Source: Gnetum montanum
Lineage: Eukaryota; Streptophyta; Gnetopsida; Gnetales; Gnetaceae
Assembly: GCA_015680685.1 (NCBI GenBank)
Contig: MNCI01002989.1
Span: 455,484-519,483 of the forward strand
Length of the DNA stretch: 64,000 nucleotides
Direction: 5' to 3'
Position 1 is the stretch's first letter; each line of letters begins with the position of its first letter. Of the stretch, positions 1 to 13,157 are shown in pieces. Under the pieces are notes generated by a model that did not search any database, had not been told where the DNA came from, and worked only from the letters and a program-made list of their open reading frames with translations. A program made the position numbers and the translations under genes.

Positions 1-1356
1 ACCTTCTACTATGCCTTGACCCCACCATGCCACCTTGAATTACTATTTTGCAACCTCTCTTTTGCTATGTCGTTCCTACCACATTCTTATTATTTCCACT
101 ACCATGACATTACAAGAAATGCTTCTTTACAGTTCATATGATCTTGACATCCCTTTGTGCTAGCTACAACTAGTGAGGTACACCTTCATAGTAACAAGCC
201 ATTAATTACATTCAAGTGGCAAAGAATAGAAATCATCATGGCCTCTAGAATCATGGGTCTTCATCATAGCCATGCTTTTAGCATAGTTAGTGTGGCTTAC
301 TACCTTACACTACCTTCGTACTACCACTTCATGCTATTTCATCCTTCCTCCAACACATGCATCATTGTCTCATGTAGCATATGTTTTCATTCATCTATCA
401 TTGCCCATGTGTCATTGCATTCTATTCTATACTCTTCATGCTCTATTGTTCTACGCTATCCTTTACAAGTGTGAACTGCACTAATTTTAGCCATGAATCA
501 TCATTTCACTCTTTAACCTTACCAATCCACTCTATATTCTACTACACACCTCTCCTTTGTTGTGATGTTTTGGTCACATCACTTACATGACAACATCATG
601 TGCTATTTCATCCTTTCTGCATTGCATTCACTGTCATCCCATACAACCTATGCCATTGTTCCTCTATTGCTCCCCATGCAATACTATTTTTTATTCCACA
701 CTCTTCAAGCCCTATCATTCTACACCATCTTGGCAAGGTGGTGCACATTACTACTATAGTAATTTTAGCTATTATTGCCTATGTGCCTTGTCCTCCAACA
801 TTGTCTTTCATATTTGGCATAATTCTTTCCACTTTTGTACATGTTGCTTTTACCAATAACTTTCCCTTTATCATTTTACTGTCATTGAAAATTCCATTTA
901 AAATTTTGGCAATCCAAAATAATAGTAGATATCATTAGCACTATAAAATTATACCTTCAATGGAGCTTTGTGGATACCACAGGTGCTATAAAATCATGTC
1001 ATGCACTAAGCTCCATGGACACTACTAGTGACATAAAATTGTACCTCGCATGGAGCTTTGAAAACACTACTAGCATAATAAAATCTTGACATCTACGAAG
1101 CTCCAATGGATACTATTGTTGCCATAAAATCATTCTTTATAGTTTAATAAACACTACTAGTGCTACCAACCTACCTCCTTGACAAGTTTGAAAACTTGAA
1201 AATTTTATATTAATTAATGGAAAAATTGAAATTTTTTCATAAATTGATGAAAATTTCATACATTTATAAAACAAGTGGTAAAAATAAAATTTGAAAATGG
1301 GGAAAAAATTTCTAAATGGAAATTTAGTGCATTGGTAGCAATTAGGATAAAGCTTT
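1..1356 (+). repeat. Array unit U0, 5'-truncated by the window edge
   Basis: The window opens inside the C/T/A-rich stretch (caccttctaccaagcc-type text). The 45-bp minisatellite lies at about 925-1150, with ataaaat anchors at 943, 988, 1033, 1078 and 1124. An A-rich stretch at 1190-1320 leads into the next 5S-like segment. ORFs of up to 112 codons here are open only because the composition lacks stop triplets. Confidence 0.75.
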
Positions 1357-1424
1357 CATAATTAAGCATGATCATTCTAGAGTAGTAGGTGGATGGATGA
1401 CCTCTTGGAAAGTCTCACTTGCAT
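1357..1424 (+). pseudogene. 5S rRNA-like segment (U1)
   Basis: The text runs cataattaagcatg ... agtagtagg ... ggatggatgacctc ... ggaaagtct. It aligns collinearly with plant 5S rRNA from box A (GTTAAGCGTGCTTGGGC) through the intermediate element (GTAGTA) to box C (GGGTGACCTCCTGGGAAGTCC). The 5' half is only weakly recognisable (ttggtagcaattagg before it). It is read as a 5S-derived relic or Pol III promoter rather than a working 5S gene. Confidence 0.75.
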
Positions 1425-3045
1425 GTCCATAGTTTTGGACATTGGTATCCATAACTTTTGGTGCTAGACATATTTTTTAGCAAGTGAGGAGTCATTTTCT
1501 TTAGATTTTAACCTTCCATAAATAAACTTAATTTTAACAAGTTAGGGTAGTGAATCGAATCCAAGACCTTCTAATTATGCTTCATATAGCTAACGTCAAC
1601 ATATTCTTCTTCATATAGCTAACCATCAATGTGAATATTTTTCTTCTTAAAAAATTAATATACGTTAATTATATTTCACTCTTTATATTAATAAATAATA
1701 TTCTATTCAAGAAATAAATTTTTTACTTTCATCCTAATCCTTACTATTAGGACCAGCTAGTCACTATGACTAGCTATGTCCCACTAGTCCTACAGCACCA
1801 TGTCAATTTTCTGTCATCTATAATATCCCCACATATTCTCCCAAGCCTTAACCATGTCATGTCATTCTAGTTACTATTTCATTAGCTCTCTTCTACTAGG
1901 TTGTTCCTGTTACACTACTTGACCTTACCACAACCATGCCATTCTAACAATCCCATTTTTGCAATCCTCATGGCCCTTTGATGATCCTCTCTTTCGTAGA
2001 ACCCTCACATCGCTCTATGCAGGTAACCACAGGTATGCTTGGCTTGGTTTCCACATTGTCACTATCGAGATGACTAGCTTGCCATAGGCACAATTGGCCT
2101 TCCCATCCTCCACAATGATAGGTCACTAATTATAGCTAAGTAGCAAATAAGAAAAATCCTTAAAACTACCACAATTGTGATCCTTTTTCATAATTGCATG
2201 TTGCACATAGTTGCAATGGCTTGCCACTTTGCACTACCTTCCCACTACCATTATGTGTTGTTTCATCCTTTCTCCACTACATGCACCATCATCTCAAGTA
2301 GCTTGTGTTACCATTCCTTTAATCCTACTTGTGTACCACTATCCTATATTTACTACTCTTCATACCTTATCATCCTTGCTACTCTTGTTACTACCCTAAA
2401 TTTGACAACACTTCCATGCATGTCCTATCCTATATTACCATTCTTTGAATTTTGTATTATCTTTTCCACTCCCATGCATGCGATTTTTACTGGAAGCTAT
2501 ACTTCTATTACCACCACCTTCATCTAAGTTGTCATAAACATTCCCACAAAAAATCTTGATAGTATAGTAATCATGAATAACATTGGCACTATATATTCCT
2601 ACCTTCTACAAAGCTCTATGGACACTACTAGTGCTAGAATATTATATCTTCTATGAAGGACCATGGATACCATCGATCCCTTAAAATCCTACCTCCCATG
2701 GAGCTCTATGGATATCTCTAGCACTATAAAGTTATACCTCCATGGAGCTCCATGACCATAATCAACATCATAAAATCCTCTCTCTCGTAGAACTCTAATG
2801 AGCATTGTTGACACCATAAACTCCTACCCTTTAAACAACTCTGACCAATACTATCAGCTTACCTTTGTTGTAGGTCTGGTAATGGAAAATTTTTTTGTTA
2901 ATCGAAGGAAAAATTTAAATTTTTTTTCAATCAATGAAAAATTCAAACATGTCAAAAACAAGCAATAAAATGAAATTTGAAAACTTGAAAGAAATATTCA
3001 AAAAGAAAATTTGGTGTGTTAGCATAAGATAGGATAAAAATTTTG
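1357..3045 (+). repeat. Array unit U1
   Basis: The 5S-like segment is at 1357-1424. The tRNA-like segment (- strand) is at about 1550-1630 and carries an internal duplication: cttcatatagctaac occurs twice, near 1580 and 1609. The palindrome region is at 1732-1765, the C/T/A-rich stretch at 1790-2530, and the 45-bp subrepeats at about 2570-2840. Confidence 0.75.
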
Positions 3046-4885
3046 TAATTAAGCACACTCATCCTAGGGAAGTACTATGACGGATGACCTATCACAAAGT
3101 CTAATTTTTTATGCCTAAATTTTTAGACTATTAAAGACATAACATTTATTTTGGATGCATTTTTCAGCAAATGAATAGTCATTTTCTACAAGTCTCAACC
3201 TCATGTAATAATAAACTTAGTTTTAAAAATTTTGGATTGGGAATCGAACCCTCAACCTCCTAATTATTAACCTTAACATCTTATGCTCCATATAGCTAAT
3301 CATTAAACCTAAGCTTTTTCTTCTAAAAAATATAATATACTTTAATTATATTTAACTCATTTCAATAATAAAAAAATATAATAATAAATATATTAAAAGA
3401 AAAAATTGAATTTTAGGCTTTGGCACTAATCGATAAGATTAGGGTCAGCCAACTGCTCTAGCTAGACATGAACCATTGGTCATGTGATCCCATGAAATAG
3501 ACTCATGTAGCCTTGTATTATTTCCATATCATCTGCTATTATTGACACACATTCTATAAAGCTATAGCCTCACTGTGCCACTCTAGTCATCATTGTGTTG
3601 CCTCTCTTCCATCACATCATTATTTCCACACCACTTGATCCTATCACTAGTGCATTTTTGCAAAAGTCCTTTTTTGTGATGCAAGTGGTCCTTCCACAGT
3701 CTTGACTCCCTCTTCATTATCACTTCCCTCCATATCTATCATCACTAGAAGGGCTAACCTAGTCATGGCTTAGCCACCATGTTATCACAAAGCATCATGA
3801 AAGGCCACCATTGATAAGGCTAGCTTGCCACAAGCCTCTCTTTCATCAACAAGGATGGCTTATAATGGGTCTTTCTTTATAATGCCTTTCTTTTGCTTTA
3901 CCATTACAACAAATCCTTGTTTGTGGCTCATGCAGTTCTTGCATTATCCTTGCTCCCTCACCATCCTCATGTCTCTCTATACCTACCATGACTAGTAGTG
4001 GTGGAAAGGCTAGCTTGCCACAAGCATGGTTGGCATCATGATCCTTCACCATCCTTTGTAGTAACAGACCATCAACCATGGTCATGGCCCTCCACCATAT
4101 CTACTTTTCTGACATAATCATTATGTTATTTTACCTTGTGCTATGTTTCCACTGCTGTTGTGTACTATTTTATCCTTCTTACAGTGTGTGCACCAACATC
4201 CCACATAGCTCATGCCATTATTCCTTTGCTAATACCTATGCACCACTGTCCTCTATTTGACATTTTTCATGCCTTGTATTCTTGCATCATCATTGCCAAT
4301 GGTTGCACCATACTATTGGATAAATTTTAGACATGCATACATATGCATCGTACTCTCTAGAGTCATTATTTAAGTTTAATACAATTTTTTTCATTACCAT
4401 GCATGTCATTTTTGCCATAGCCTATGCCTCCATCACTACCATATTCACCTTTATTTTCCCTAAAAATCCTAGCAAAAATTTTAGTAGTCCATGGGCATTA
4501 CAAACACCATTGGTACTATAAAATTCTACCTTACATTGATCTCTATGGATACAACTAGCATTGTAAATTCTTGTCTTTAATTGAGCTTTGTGAACACTAT
4601 TAGGGTTATAAATTCCTATGACTCATAGACCTTGAATAGACATCAATGATGCTATAAAATTCTACCTCCCATGAAGCTCTAATGGACACTTATAGCTTTC
4701 CTCTTTAGTAGCTTCAACATCTAGAAATTTTTTCATCAATTGACAGAAAAATTCAAATTTCTTCATAAATTAATGAAAATTTCAAATATGTCATAAACAT
4801 GTGGTAAAATGGAAATTTGAAAATATGGAAAAACATTTTCAAAAGAAAATTTAACACATTGATAGCAACTAGTATAAAAGTATTG
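3046..4885 (+). repeat. Array unit U2, longest, with internal duplication
   Basis: The 5S-like segment is at 3046-3111, followed by a T6 run. The tRNA-like segment is at about 3239-3306 (-). The unit is 1840 bp because a block of about 190 bp is present twice, at roughly 3655-3835 and 3895-4045. That block contains caaatccttgtttgtgg-type text and then the ggctagcttgccacaagc text. Subrepeats are at 4490-4690. Confidence 0.75.
3239..3306 (-). pseudogene. tRNA-like segment with perfect B box (U2)
   Basis: On the - strand, GGGTTCGATTCC at 3251-3240 matches the Pol III B box GGTTCGANTCC exactly. Upstream on that strand come a variable-loop-like AGGT, an anticodon-loop-like TTAATAA, and an A-box-like TTAGCTATATG. 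The order and spacing suit a tRNA, perhaps an Ile(AAU) type, but stems are poorly paired. It is a relic or promoter module, not a functional tRNA. Confidence 0.6.
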
Positions 4886-6410
4886 TAATTAAGCATGCTC
4901 ATCCTACACTAGCAATAGGATGGATGATCTCTTGGGAAGTTTCATTCTTAAAAAGTAAGTTTGGCACCTTGGCAATAACTTCAGTAGCCATGAATGTTCA
5001 TTTTGAATGTACTTTTTACAAAACAAAGATTCATTATCTACAAATTTCAACCTCCCATAAAAGAGCTTAATGTTAAGAAGTTAAGATTAGGAATTGAACC
5101 TAAGATCTCCTAATTATTAACCTCAATACTTATGCTTCATATAGCTCACCAAAAATGCCAAAATTTTTCTTGTTAATAAGTTAATACAAATTACTTAAAA
5201 TTTAATTATTTTCATTAATTATAAAAAAATAACAAATATATTTAACAAAAAATATTATAGTTTTAGCTTTGGTCCTAATTTGTAGGGTTAAGGCTAATCA
5301 AATGCTAGTAATGCTACCTTATATAATAGCCCTGTGGAGTCCTATGCCATTTTCCTTTCATTTGCCACTCCTCACATGCCTTCTACTAAAGCTTAGAACC
5401 ACCATGCCACTCTAGTCCTTGTTGCTTCACCTCTCTTCTGGCATACCATTCCTTGAGCACTGCTTGATCTTGCTGCTACAATGGTATTTCAATAAAGCCA
5501 TGTTTATCACCCATGTGATCCTTGTATATCCCTTACTTCGTCAATGTTCTCACATCCCTCTATGCCCACCACTACTCATAAGGCTAGCTTGTCTAGAGCA
5601 CAGCCACTACGCTACAATGAGGCATCATAGTAGGCCACTGTTGGTAAGGTTGGCTTATCATGGGCATGGGCAGCCTCACCATCCTCCTCCATCCTCCACA
5701 ATGGAAAGTCACTAATAATGATCAAGAGGCAATAAGAAAAATACTTATGGCCATTATAGTCATGGTCAATAAACACAAATTCCTTTTCCATGCCGTCGAC
5801 ATTACCTTCTACCTTGAGCTACCTTTCTACCTCAGTTGTGTGTTATTTCATCCTTCATATACTATGTCTCCTATGTTTCCATAAAGCTCATGCCATCATT
5901 TATATATGACTACCAGTGCATCATTATTCCATATTTTGCACTCTCCAATCCCTATCATCCTATGGCATCCTTGCTAAGTACTATGCCTTGTTGCTTCACT
6001 GATTTTAATCATGTATACCTATGTGTCCTACCCTTCAACGCTGTCCTTCATATTTTACACCATTTTTTTCACTACCACACATGTTATTTATGTGACCTCC
6101 TTTTCCTTCACCAACATCAAAAACCTTAATGGGAATTTTGGCAATCCATGATGATGAAAAACACCATCAACACCATAAAATCCTACCTCACATAGAGCTT
6201 TAGTGAACACCATTAGCACCATCTACTTGACTTCCTAGCAAGTTTGGCAATGAAAAGTTTTTTTATTAATTGATGGGGAAATTCAAATTTTTTCATCAAT
6301 AAATTAAAATTTCAATGACATTAAAAATGATGGTAAAATTTAAATTTAAAATATAGAAAAATTTTAGAAAGGAAATTTGTTGGATTTGCATCAATTGGAA
6401 TAAAACTTCC
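4886..6410 (+). repeat. Array unit U3
   Basis: The 5S-like segment is at 4886-4950 (aattaagcatgctcatcct, then ggatggatgatctcttgg). The tRNA-like segment is at 5088-5155 (-), with the B box weakened to GGTTCAATTCC. The palindrome region is at 5268-5300. The 45-bp subrepeat array is reduced to about two copies (6150-6220), which accounts for the short 1525-bp length. Confidence 0.75.
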
Positions 6411-7030
6411 ATAATTAACTATGCTCATCCTATAGTAATACTTAGATTGGTGATCTCTCCTTAAGTCTTATTTCCTATGGTCAAAGTATTAAACTTCAAA
6501 AGCTATAACTTTTGATCTAGAACATCTTTTTCAGTAAATGAAGATTCATTTTCTATAGATTTCAACCTCTTGTAAAAACTTTTAATGCTAAAAATTTAGG
6601 CATAGGAATCAAAGCAAAGACCTTCTAATTATCAACCATAACATCTTATATTTTAAATTGCTAACCACCAGGATTGTTCTTGTCAATAAATTAATATACT
6701 TTACTTATATTTAACAATTCTAATTAATAAATTAATAATTAATATATTTAAAGAAAAATTTATATTTTTCTCTTTTGTCCTAACCTTAAGGTGAAGGCCA
6801 ATTAGCTATTTTGACTGGCTACATGCTGCTGGCTATGTAGCACTATGCAATAGCACCATGTTATTTTTGTATCATCTACCAATACCTAGACATCTTCTGC
6901 CAAGCCTTGGCCTTACCATGCCACACTAGTCACAGTTGCTCTATCTATATTTTACCATGTCATTCATGTTGCACAACCTGCTACTACTGATGTTGTTCCA
7001 TTGCAGTAAATCCTTGATTGTAGTTTATAC
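6411..7030 (+). repeat. Array unit U4, right part lost
   Basis: The 5S-like segment is at 6411-6469. The tRNA-like segment is at 6604-6668 (-) and decayed in the B box. The palindrome region (cctaaccttaaggtgaagg) is at 6779-6798. The unit consensus stops at about 7030, where unrelated DNA begins. The array resumes at 26096 at a different phase, so roughly 1.2 kb of unit sequence is missing between the two edges. Confidence 0.7.
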
Positions 7031-10000
7031 CATCCTTTGTAGATATGGAAAATCTTGGCCATTGGAAAGCCAAGGATTCTCAACTACAAATAGCCTCAAC
7101 CCTAAATCCCCAAGGACTTTGAGAAAGAATGGGATTCAGGATGCCTTGGATGCTCTAGTGGTCACCTAAGGACTTAGGAGGGTCTAAAATGGGGTTGTAA
7201 AAAATGTAAAAAATTGTAGATTTGAAAACCAAAAATAGATACAAATTACACATAAAATGAAACTATAAATTTTATTAATTAAATAAAGAATGAGTTCATA
7301 AGTGTATACAAAGGTTCACGTAGAAGAGCAAAGGGGGGTTTACTTAGGTGGGGGTTCCAAGTTCGTTGAAGAAGATAGAATTTGCTTCATGATCTAGATG
7401 CTCAACCACTCTTGATGTTGTCAAACCTTCTCTACTATTGCTCAAGATCTACAACATGGGTCACTACTAGGATTGTGAAATGTCAAGGATTTTGTTTGTC
7501 AAAATGCTCCACACTGGAATTTGGAGATCTCAACAGGTCAATGTTGATATCCGAGACACACAAATGCCAAGGTGGGTAACATGGGTAACAAGGTTACAAT
7601 GGTTTTATGCTAGCAGGCCCCAAGAAGCTGCATTTTTGCTAGGAAGTAAGAGCTCTTGAATGTCAAAAATTCCAAATGCTTCAAATGCAAAGTGTGTGGA
7701 ATTGCCAAGAATGTGAAACCTTGAAATGGTGTTGGGTTTTAATTTTATAGGGGTTTGGCCATGATTTGGGCTACAAATTGGTTTGGCCATTAGAGTATTA
7801 TTAATGTTGTACCAAGAATACTCTAGCATCTTCCTCATGTTCAGAAGATAACATGCACCAATGGTGTCATTTGTTTCCACTGGCTCTCCTACTATTCCAG
7901 TCTCTAGATCATTGGTTATGAATCAAGTAACCAACTATGCATAGCCTAGCAGTAGGGTCTCCACTATGACCTTGGCTACCTCGACAAGTATGATCACATC
8001 ATCATACTAAAGTTCTAAAGAGATAGGCAAGGAATTTCCTTGCCCCTAAATGAAACCATAGTAACCCCTTCTCTAGGTTCATGTTAGGAAGAGGGATGTT
8101 GGCCTTAGGCTAGCTGATACAACATAAGATGACCACTAGCTCAACCATGATGAGAACGAGATTTAGCATGACCTTGCAAGGGGAAGACATAAGCATCATT
8201 AGTATCATGTTTAAATGCTTAGAATTTCCTTATGAATTTCATAAAACCTCGTAGTTAAGGATGAAATTAGCCCCTATAAAAACTATAAAGTGTTTGTCAA
8301 AATTTGTTTAGAGATTCGACAACTAGTTTACAACCTTCTTAGCCATTAAAAATTTATAGCCAAGACATCATAGCCAAAATTATGCCTTAGTCCAAACCAC
8401 ACATTAATTTAGAAAAAGCTCTAAAACCTAGAAGAAAATAGCCATAGGAAAAAGATTACTAAAAATAGCAAAAATCTCTATTTCTCATGAAACCAACTTT
8501 AGAACATAGTTTACATCTTTAGGTATTCCAAGGAGTAGGGAAGTTGGCAAGAGAAATCTCTAAGTATGTTAATAACATCCACCTCCAAAGGGTAAATTGC
8601 TACAACTAGAATTAAGCCTAATTAACACAACCATAGTCAAATACTCATAAAATATTTTTCAAAGCTCTAATTTTAGTGATTCCACATTGAAAGGATCATG
8701 AAATCACAAGAATTGGAATCATAGCTAGTAGAAATAGAAAAAAATGACCAATTTTAGATGAACCATAGCCAAATTTGCACAACTATAGCTATCAACATAA
8801 ACCCCATTTCATGTAGGGTTGGTAAAAAATTCACCAAAAATTCTTTTAAGTTCCAAATGGGGTGATTTCACTATCATTTGAAAGTTAAATCAAGCCCTAT
8901 GAACCAAAAATTAACAAAAATTTAAATCCTTTACCTTTTATTCACAAAAAGTTCACAAACTTGGATGAAAATATGAAAAATGGCACAAACTCTAATTACA
9001 CAACCTACTTGAAATAGACATAACTTCATTGTTATGAATCCAATTTATATGAGACCACAAAAAATGTAAAGATTAAACATAATCTTAAATACCCATAACA
9101 TTATATTTTTCCACCATTTAGCCCTTTTTTTAGTGAAAAATCCACAACATTGCTTGATATTTTCATTAAAAAAGCATTTAAAAACCCAAAATTCTTACAA
9201 CCTAAGTTAATTTAGCCATGAATTGAAGTTTAAAAATCCAAAAAATCTTAAACCCACAAAAAAAAACATCAAAATAGGGGATAGGATTTTGTTAGAATTT
9301 AATTTTAGCAAATATATCAGCTTAGATCTAACAAAAACATCTTCACTCAATTTTTTTAGAATAAAAACACACAAAAAACAAGCCTATTTCAAAAGTCAAA
9401 TTTGCCAAAGCTTGAATAGCCAAACAACCTTAGATCCATGTAGAAATAGCCAAACTATGAGGTAGGATTTTTTTCAAAATTCAATGTCATCAAGTCCTTT
9501 TGAGTAGATTTGAAGAAAATGACCTTTTCCTAACTAAAAAGCACAATACAGTTGGGAAACTAGAGAAAGTAGCAAAGAATGACATACCTTGGAGTCAGCA
9601 AGGAGGATGCCTAAATGGTAAGTAGCCTAAGTAGTTGGAAGATGTTCTTAGCTACTTCAATAGTGGCATACATCCTTGGGTTTTTGTTGCTAACTCCATG
9701 ATTCTTCATCATTTTTGTACTAGCATTCAGGAAACTAAAACCTCTATGCTACCTAGGAGAAAGATCTAGTGCTTCCACACTAAGGATTGATGGTGGTTAA
9801 TAGTTGGAATCTCTACTAGAGCTGTAGGAAGTGTGCTATGGTGGAGAATGATAATTTGTGCCTAAAACTTAGTAAAATCAACAATAAAAATTAAACTTAA
9901 ACCCAAATGTTTCCACTCTAAACCCTATTGCCATTTTTGTGGATTAGAACTCAAAGTGCACTAAAGTGCAAGGGGGAAAAGTATTTCCTATGTTATATGG

Positions 10001-10100
10001 ATGGTGGAAAACAAAAGCTTAATTTTAAATTTTTAAATTTTAGGTAATGGGTCCCACCCTACACCCTCATGCATGACTAAAAACTCCATCAATGCTAGGG
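7031..10100. other. Unassigned AT-rich DNA, no gene recognised
   Basis: About 3 kb of AT-rich sequence with no recognisable protein, LTR pair or RNA gene. The longest open frame (7880-7605 on the - strand, 91 codons) resembles nothing I know. Short A-rich tracts are frequent at 8600-9500. It could be the non-coding part or LTR of the element whose pol fragment begins at 11778, but no boundary motif supports this. Confidence 0.5.
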
Positions 10101-11760
10101 TTTTAACCCCTTGGAGCATCCACAACCCTACCACAACCCATCCATCCTTGTATCCATGTTTGGTAGCATGGAGCTAGCAAGGATACCAATTCCTATAGCC
10201 TTACAATGTTTCCACACTAACTCCCTCGCCATTTTGGGTAGTTGTGACCCACCTCATCCAACCCCAAGCTTCAAAAGGGGGCTAGGTCTTCATAAATCTA
10301 GTAATGTTGAGCTTCCACGCTAGGGCAACATTGCCTAACATGGAGCCCAATGTAGACCCAAGGTTGTAACATTCAAACTTACCTCCCAATGCCCATTAAG
10401 CTAAGATCTAACCCCTAGAGTAGGCCCACATGACCTAGAACCCCTCTACTCATTTCTAGTAGCCCTAAAACCTCATCAATCCTATAGTTCAAAGTGCATG
10501 AAACCTTTGGACTTAGCTTTTCCACCTTGGTGAATCATCCCTCCATGCTTCCTAGCATGGCACTAATGTAGAGGCTTAGTGGTTATGACCTAAAATCCTT
10601 CTTCAATTTCTAAGTAATCATAAATTTCACCTTAATAGCCCATATGCTTCCCCATTAGCTTAGGTAGTAGATAGTAGCTAAAGTTTAAGTCGATTTCCAT
10701 CCTTGAATCTTTTCCTCACTAGTGAACCTTCCTCTCAATGTTGGCTAGCATGGAGCCAATCCAAATGCCCTTGGAGTATGTGGTACAACCTTCTCCATAG
10801 CTAAAAATGACCTAATAACCTACCTTAGTGACCTTGAGACCATGTTGGAGTCTCTTAGAGCCTTCAGATGTTACAACACTAGTCAAAAATGGTAAAACAT
10901 CATCACCCCCTCCCTTCCATACTGAGGACATCCTACCTATGAAAAACTGGGGGGATAACTTCATGGCCATCTAGGAGCCTTCAAACCAATCAATTTCAAC
11001 ACTAAATTGTGACCCTCAATCCTCTACAGCCATAGTACCTTTCAAGCCCTATCAAAAATAGCCTAAAACGTGACTCCAAGTTCATCCATGCTAGGGGAGA
11101 ACCATGCTAGCTAGTGTAAAGCTAGCATGGACTGAAATGGGGATGGCCAGAAATCTCAATATTTACCTCCAAATGGAATTCTATTGACAACCCAACCTTC
11201 CTAGAGGCTTTGGAGGTTGAAACTTGATAGAAATGATCATTTTTCATGAGTTTCTTAGTCTCCATGCTAAGCACCCCTCTCTTCCACATTGGCTAGAATG
11301 GATGTAGCTAGGAAGATCCATGGGAGATCATAGGTGCATCAAATACTGTCAAATTTCCTTATACATATCCTACAACCCTATTAGCACTTCCAATAGTTAC
11401 AAGACTTACTTAAAATGATCAAATATGATCAAAAATTAATCTTATAAGGTCTTCCTAGTTGGTTCAATTTTGGTTACATGGAGCTAGTGTGGAATTAAGG
11501 GGGTAAGGTAAAAACCGTTGATAAACCCTTGAAATTGACAAATTTTGATCTTAGGTCTTAACTATTGATGCTTGCAAACTTGGAACTACACATGCATAGT
11601 TAGAATTAATCTAAAATAGCCAAAAATTGATTGCCTCTTCTCTCCTAGTTGGTTCAACACTGACCAACATGAAGCCAATGTGAAGACTACAATGGGAACT
11701 AATTTAGGGCTCATAAACACCTTATAATAACATCAAATGACCTTGCATGCACCTTAGAAC
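10101..11760. repeat. Degenerate satellite of about 188 bp
   Basis: A core reading (t/c)acatggagc(c/t)a(a/g)tg recurs near 10164, 10336, 10551, 10745, 11120, 11290, 11476 and 11666. Spacings are 172, 215, 194, 375, 170, 186 and 190 bp, averaging about 188 with one period skipped. In the last copies a second anchor (tcctagttggttcaa) lies about 30 bp before the core, preceded by an aaaaattgat-like block. Divergence between copies is high. Confidence 0.55.
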
Positions 11761-11777
11761 TTTGTAAACACCCTCTA

Positions 11778-13157
11778 TTGTCTTCAAAACTTAAGAAAGC
11801 AACTCTTAAGGTTGATTTCCCTCTGCCTAATATTAATCAACTTATCGATGCTATGGCTAAACATGTCTTGTTGTCCTTTATGGATGAATTCTTGACATAT
11901 AAACAGATTAGGATTAACCCAAAACATCAACTTAGCATGACCTTCATGACCTATTGGGTTACCTTTTGCTATACTATGATGTCCTTTGGCCTTAAGAATG
12001 TAGAAGTAACCTATTAACAAGCTGTGACCTATATCTTCAACAATTACATTCTAGGTTATCTCAATGATCACATATACGATATAGCCACTAAGTCCAAAGT
12101 GGCTAATGACCATGTTAATGACCTAGATCTTATGCTTAAATGATTCCTCAAGTACAAGCTTAGGTTTAATCTCAAGAAGTGTGTCTTCAGTGTCAAGACT
12201 AGTAAGATGGTAGGCTTTGTAGTATTTGGAGTAGGAATACATGTCAATCTTGATAAGGTTAAGGCCATATCCAAATTACCAGCACCTACCAATCTTAAGG
12301 AACTTTATGGATTACAAGGTAGATTATAATTTATTCTTAGGTTTATTGCTAGACTTACAGATAATTTATAGCCCATCCAATATTTGCTTAAGAAAGGGGT
12401 TCACTACGAATGAATGACTCAATGCCAAGAGGCCTTTAAAAATCTTAAAAGTAAGAGTTAGCACAACTATTGATAATTTATCCTCCATAGGAGGGTAAAT
12501 CATTTTACATCTACCTTGCCAACTTTGACACATCCATTGCCCCTCTACTCTATAAAAAATGTAATGATGGAGTAGAGATGCTAGTATACTGCCATGCATT
12601 AGTTGCCCATGAGATCCAATACATTGAAGTAAAGAAGTATTATCTAGCAGTAGTCTTCTCATTGAAGAAGTGGATACATTACCTCTTCAAGATCCAAGTT
12701 AACATCATTTGCAAAGACAACATACTCAGAGACATAATGATCAACATCTACCAAAGTAATTGCATAGCCTAATGGAAATCCATAACTACAAAATTTGACC
12801 TTTATTACATCTCTCAATTCTTAACTAAAGGTCAAGCTATAGTTGTATAGCTCATGGTATCACCTATTGATGACCAGGCAACCATAGATCTTGAGTTTTC
12901 TAATAAGCACATTAACACTATTAGCAAAGTGCCTAAGGGTTATGATGCAATCATGGACTTTGACGGAGCTTTAACTACCCATGGGGCTAGTGCCACTACC
13001 ATCGTAACATTTTCATCTAGTAAAATTCAACCCTTCACCTATCATTTTGAATTTTCATGCACCAAAAATATAGTGAAGTATAAGTGTTTGATCAAACTGA
13101 TGATGGTAGCTCATGATCTAGGAATTAGATTCTTAGCAATCAAAGGTGATTTCCAAC
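11778..13157 (+). pseudogene. pol: Tat-lineage Ty3/gypsy pol fragment (RT-RNase H-archaeal-type RNase H)
   Basis: Translation gives the middle of a Ty3/gypsy reverse transcriptase: VDFPLPNINQLIDAMAKH (11810), FMDEF, TYWVTFCYTMMSFGLKN. The catalytic YVDD-type box is decayed to YLNDHI (near 12060). RT thumb/connection text follows (12120-12390: LRFNLKKCVF, then VNLDKVKAI). An RNase H (12580-12770) contains YIEVKKYYLAVVFSLKKW. A second RNase H (12950-13155) contains MDFDGA, CTKNIVKYKCLI and FLAIKGDFQLV. Dual RNase H, with the second of archaeal type, is a hallmark of the Tat lineage. Stops and frameshifts are frequent. There is no gag or protease before it and no integrase after it. At about 13157 the text switches into another element. 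The - strand element at 33361-40470 belongs to the same family. Confidence 0.8.

Larger units (their letters stand above)
1..7030 (+). repeat. Tandem array segment I (units U0-U4)
   Basis: This is the first piece of the tandem array of diverged units described in the summary. The 5S-like segments start at 1357, 3046, 4886 and 6411, giving periods of 1689, 1840 and 1525 bp. Between them the same ordered blocks recur: tRNA-like segment on the - strand, AT-rich tract, palindrome, C/T/A-rich stretch, 45-bp subrepeats. Units differ by many substitutions and small indels, so the array is old and not homogenised. It stops at about 7030, where the text leaves the unit consensus inside the block that reads cattgcaacaaatccttg in other units. 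Confidence 0.85.

Noticed and set aside
1-7030. Cassandra TRIM elements as the explanation of the 5S-like segments
   Set aside because: No TG...CA LTR pair, tRNA-Met PBS or polypurine tract flanks the segments, and there is one 5S-like copy per 1.6 kb rather than two per element. A distant Cassandra ancestry cannot be excluded.
7605-7880. The 91-codon - strand frame as a host gene
   Set aside because: No recognisable motif, no sign of exon structure, and it is embedded in repeat-derived DNA.
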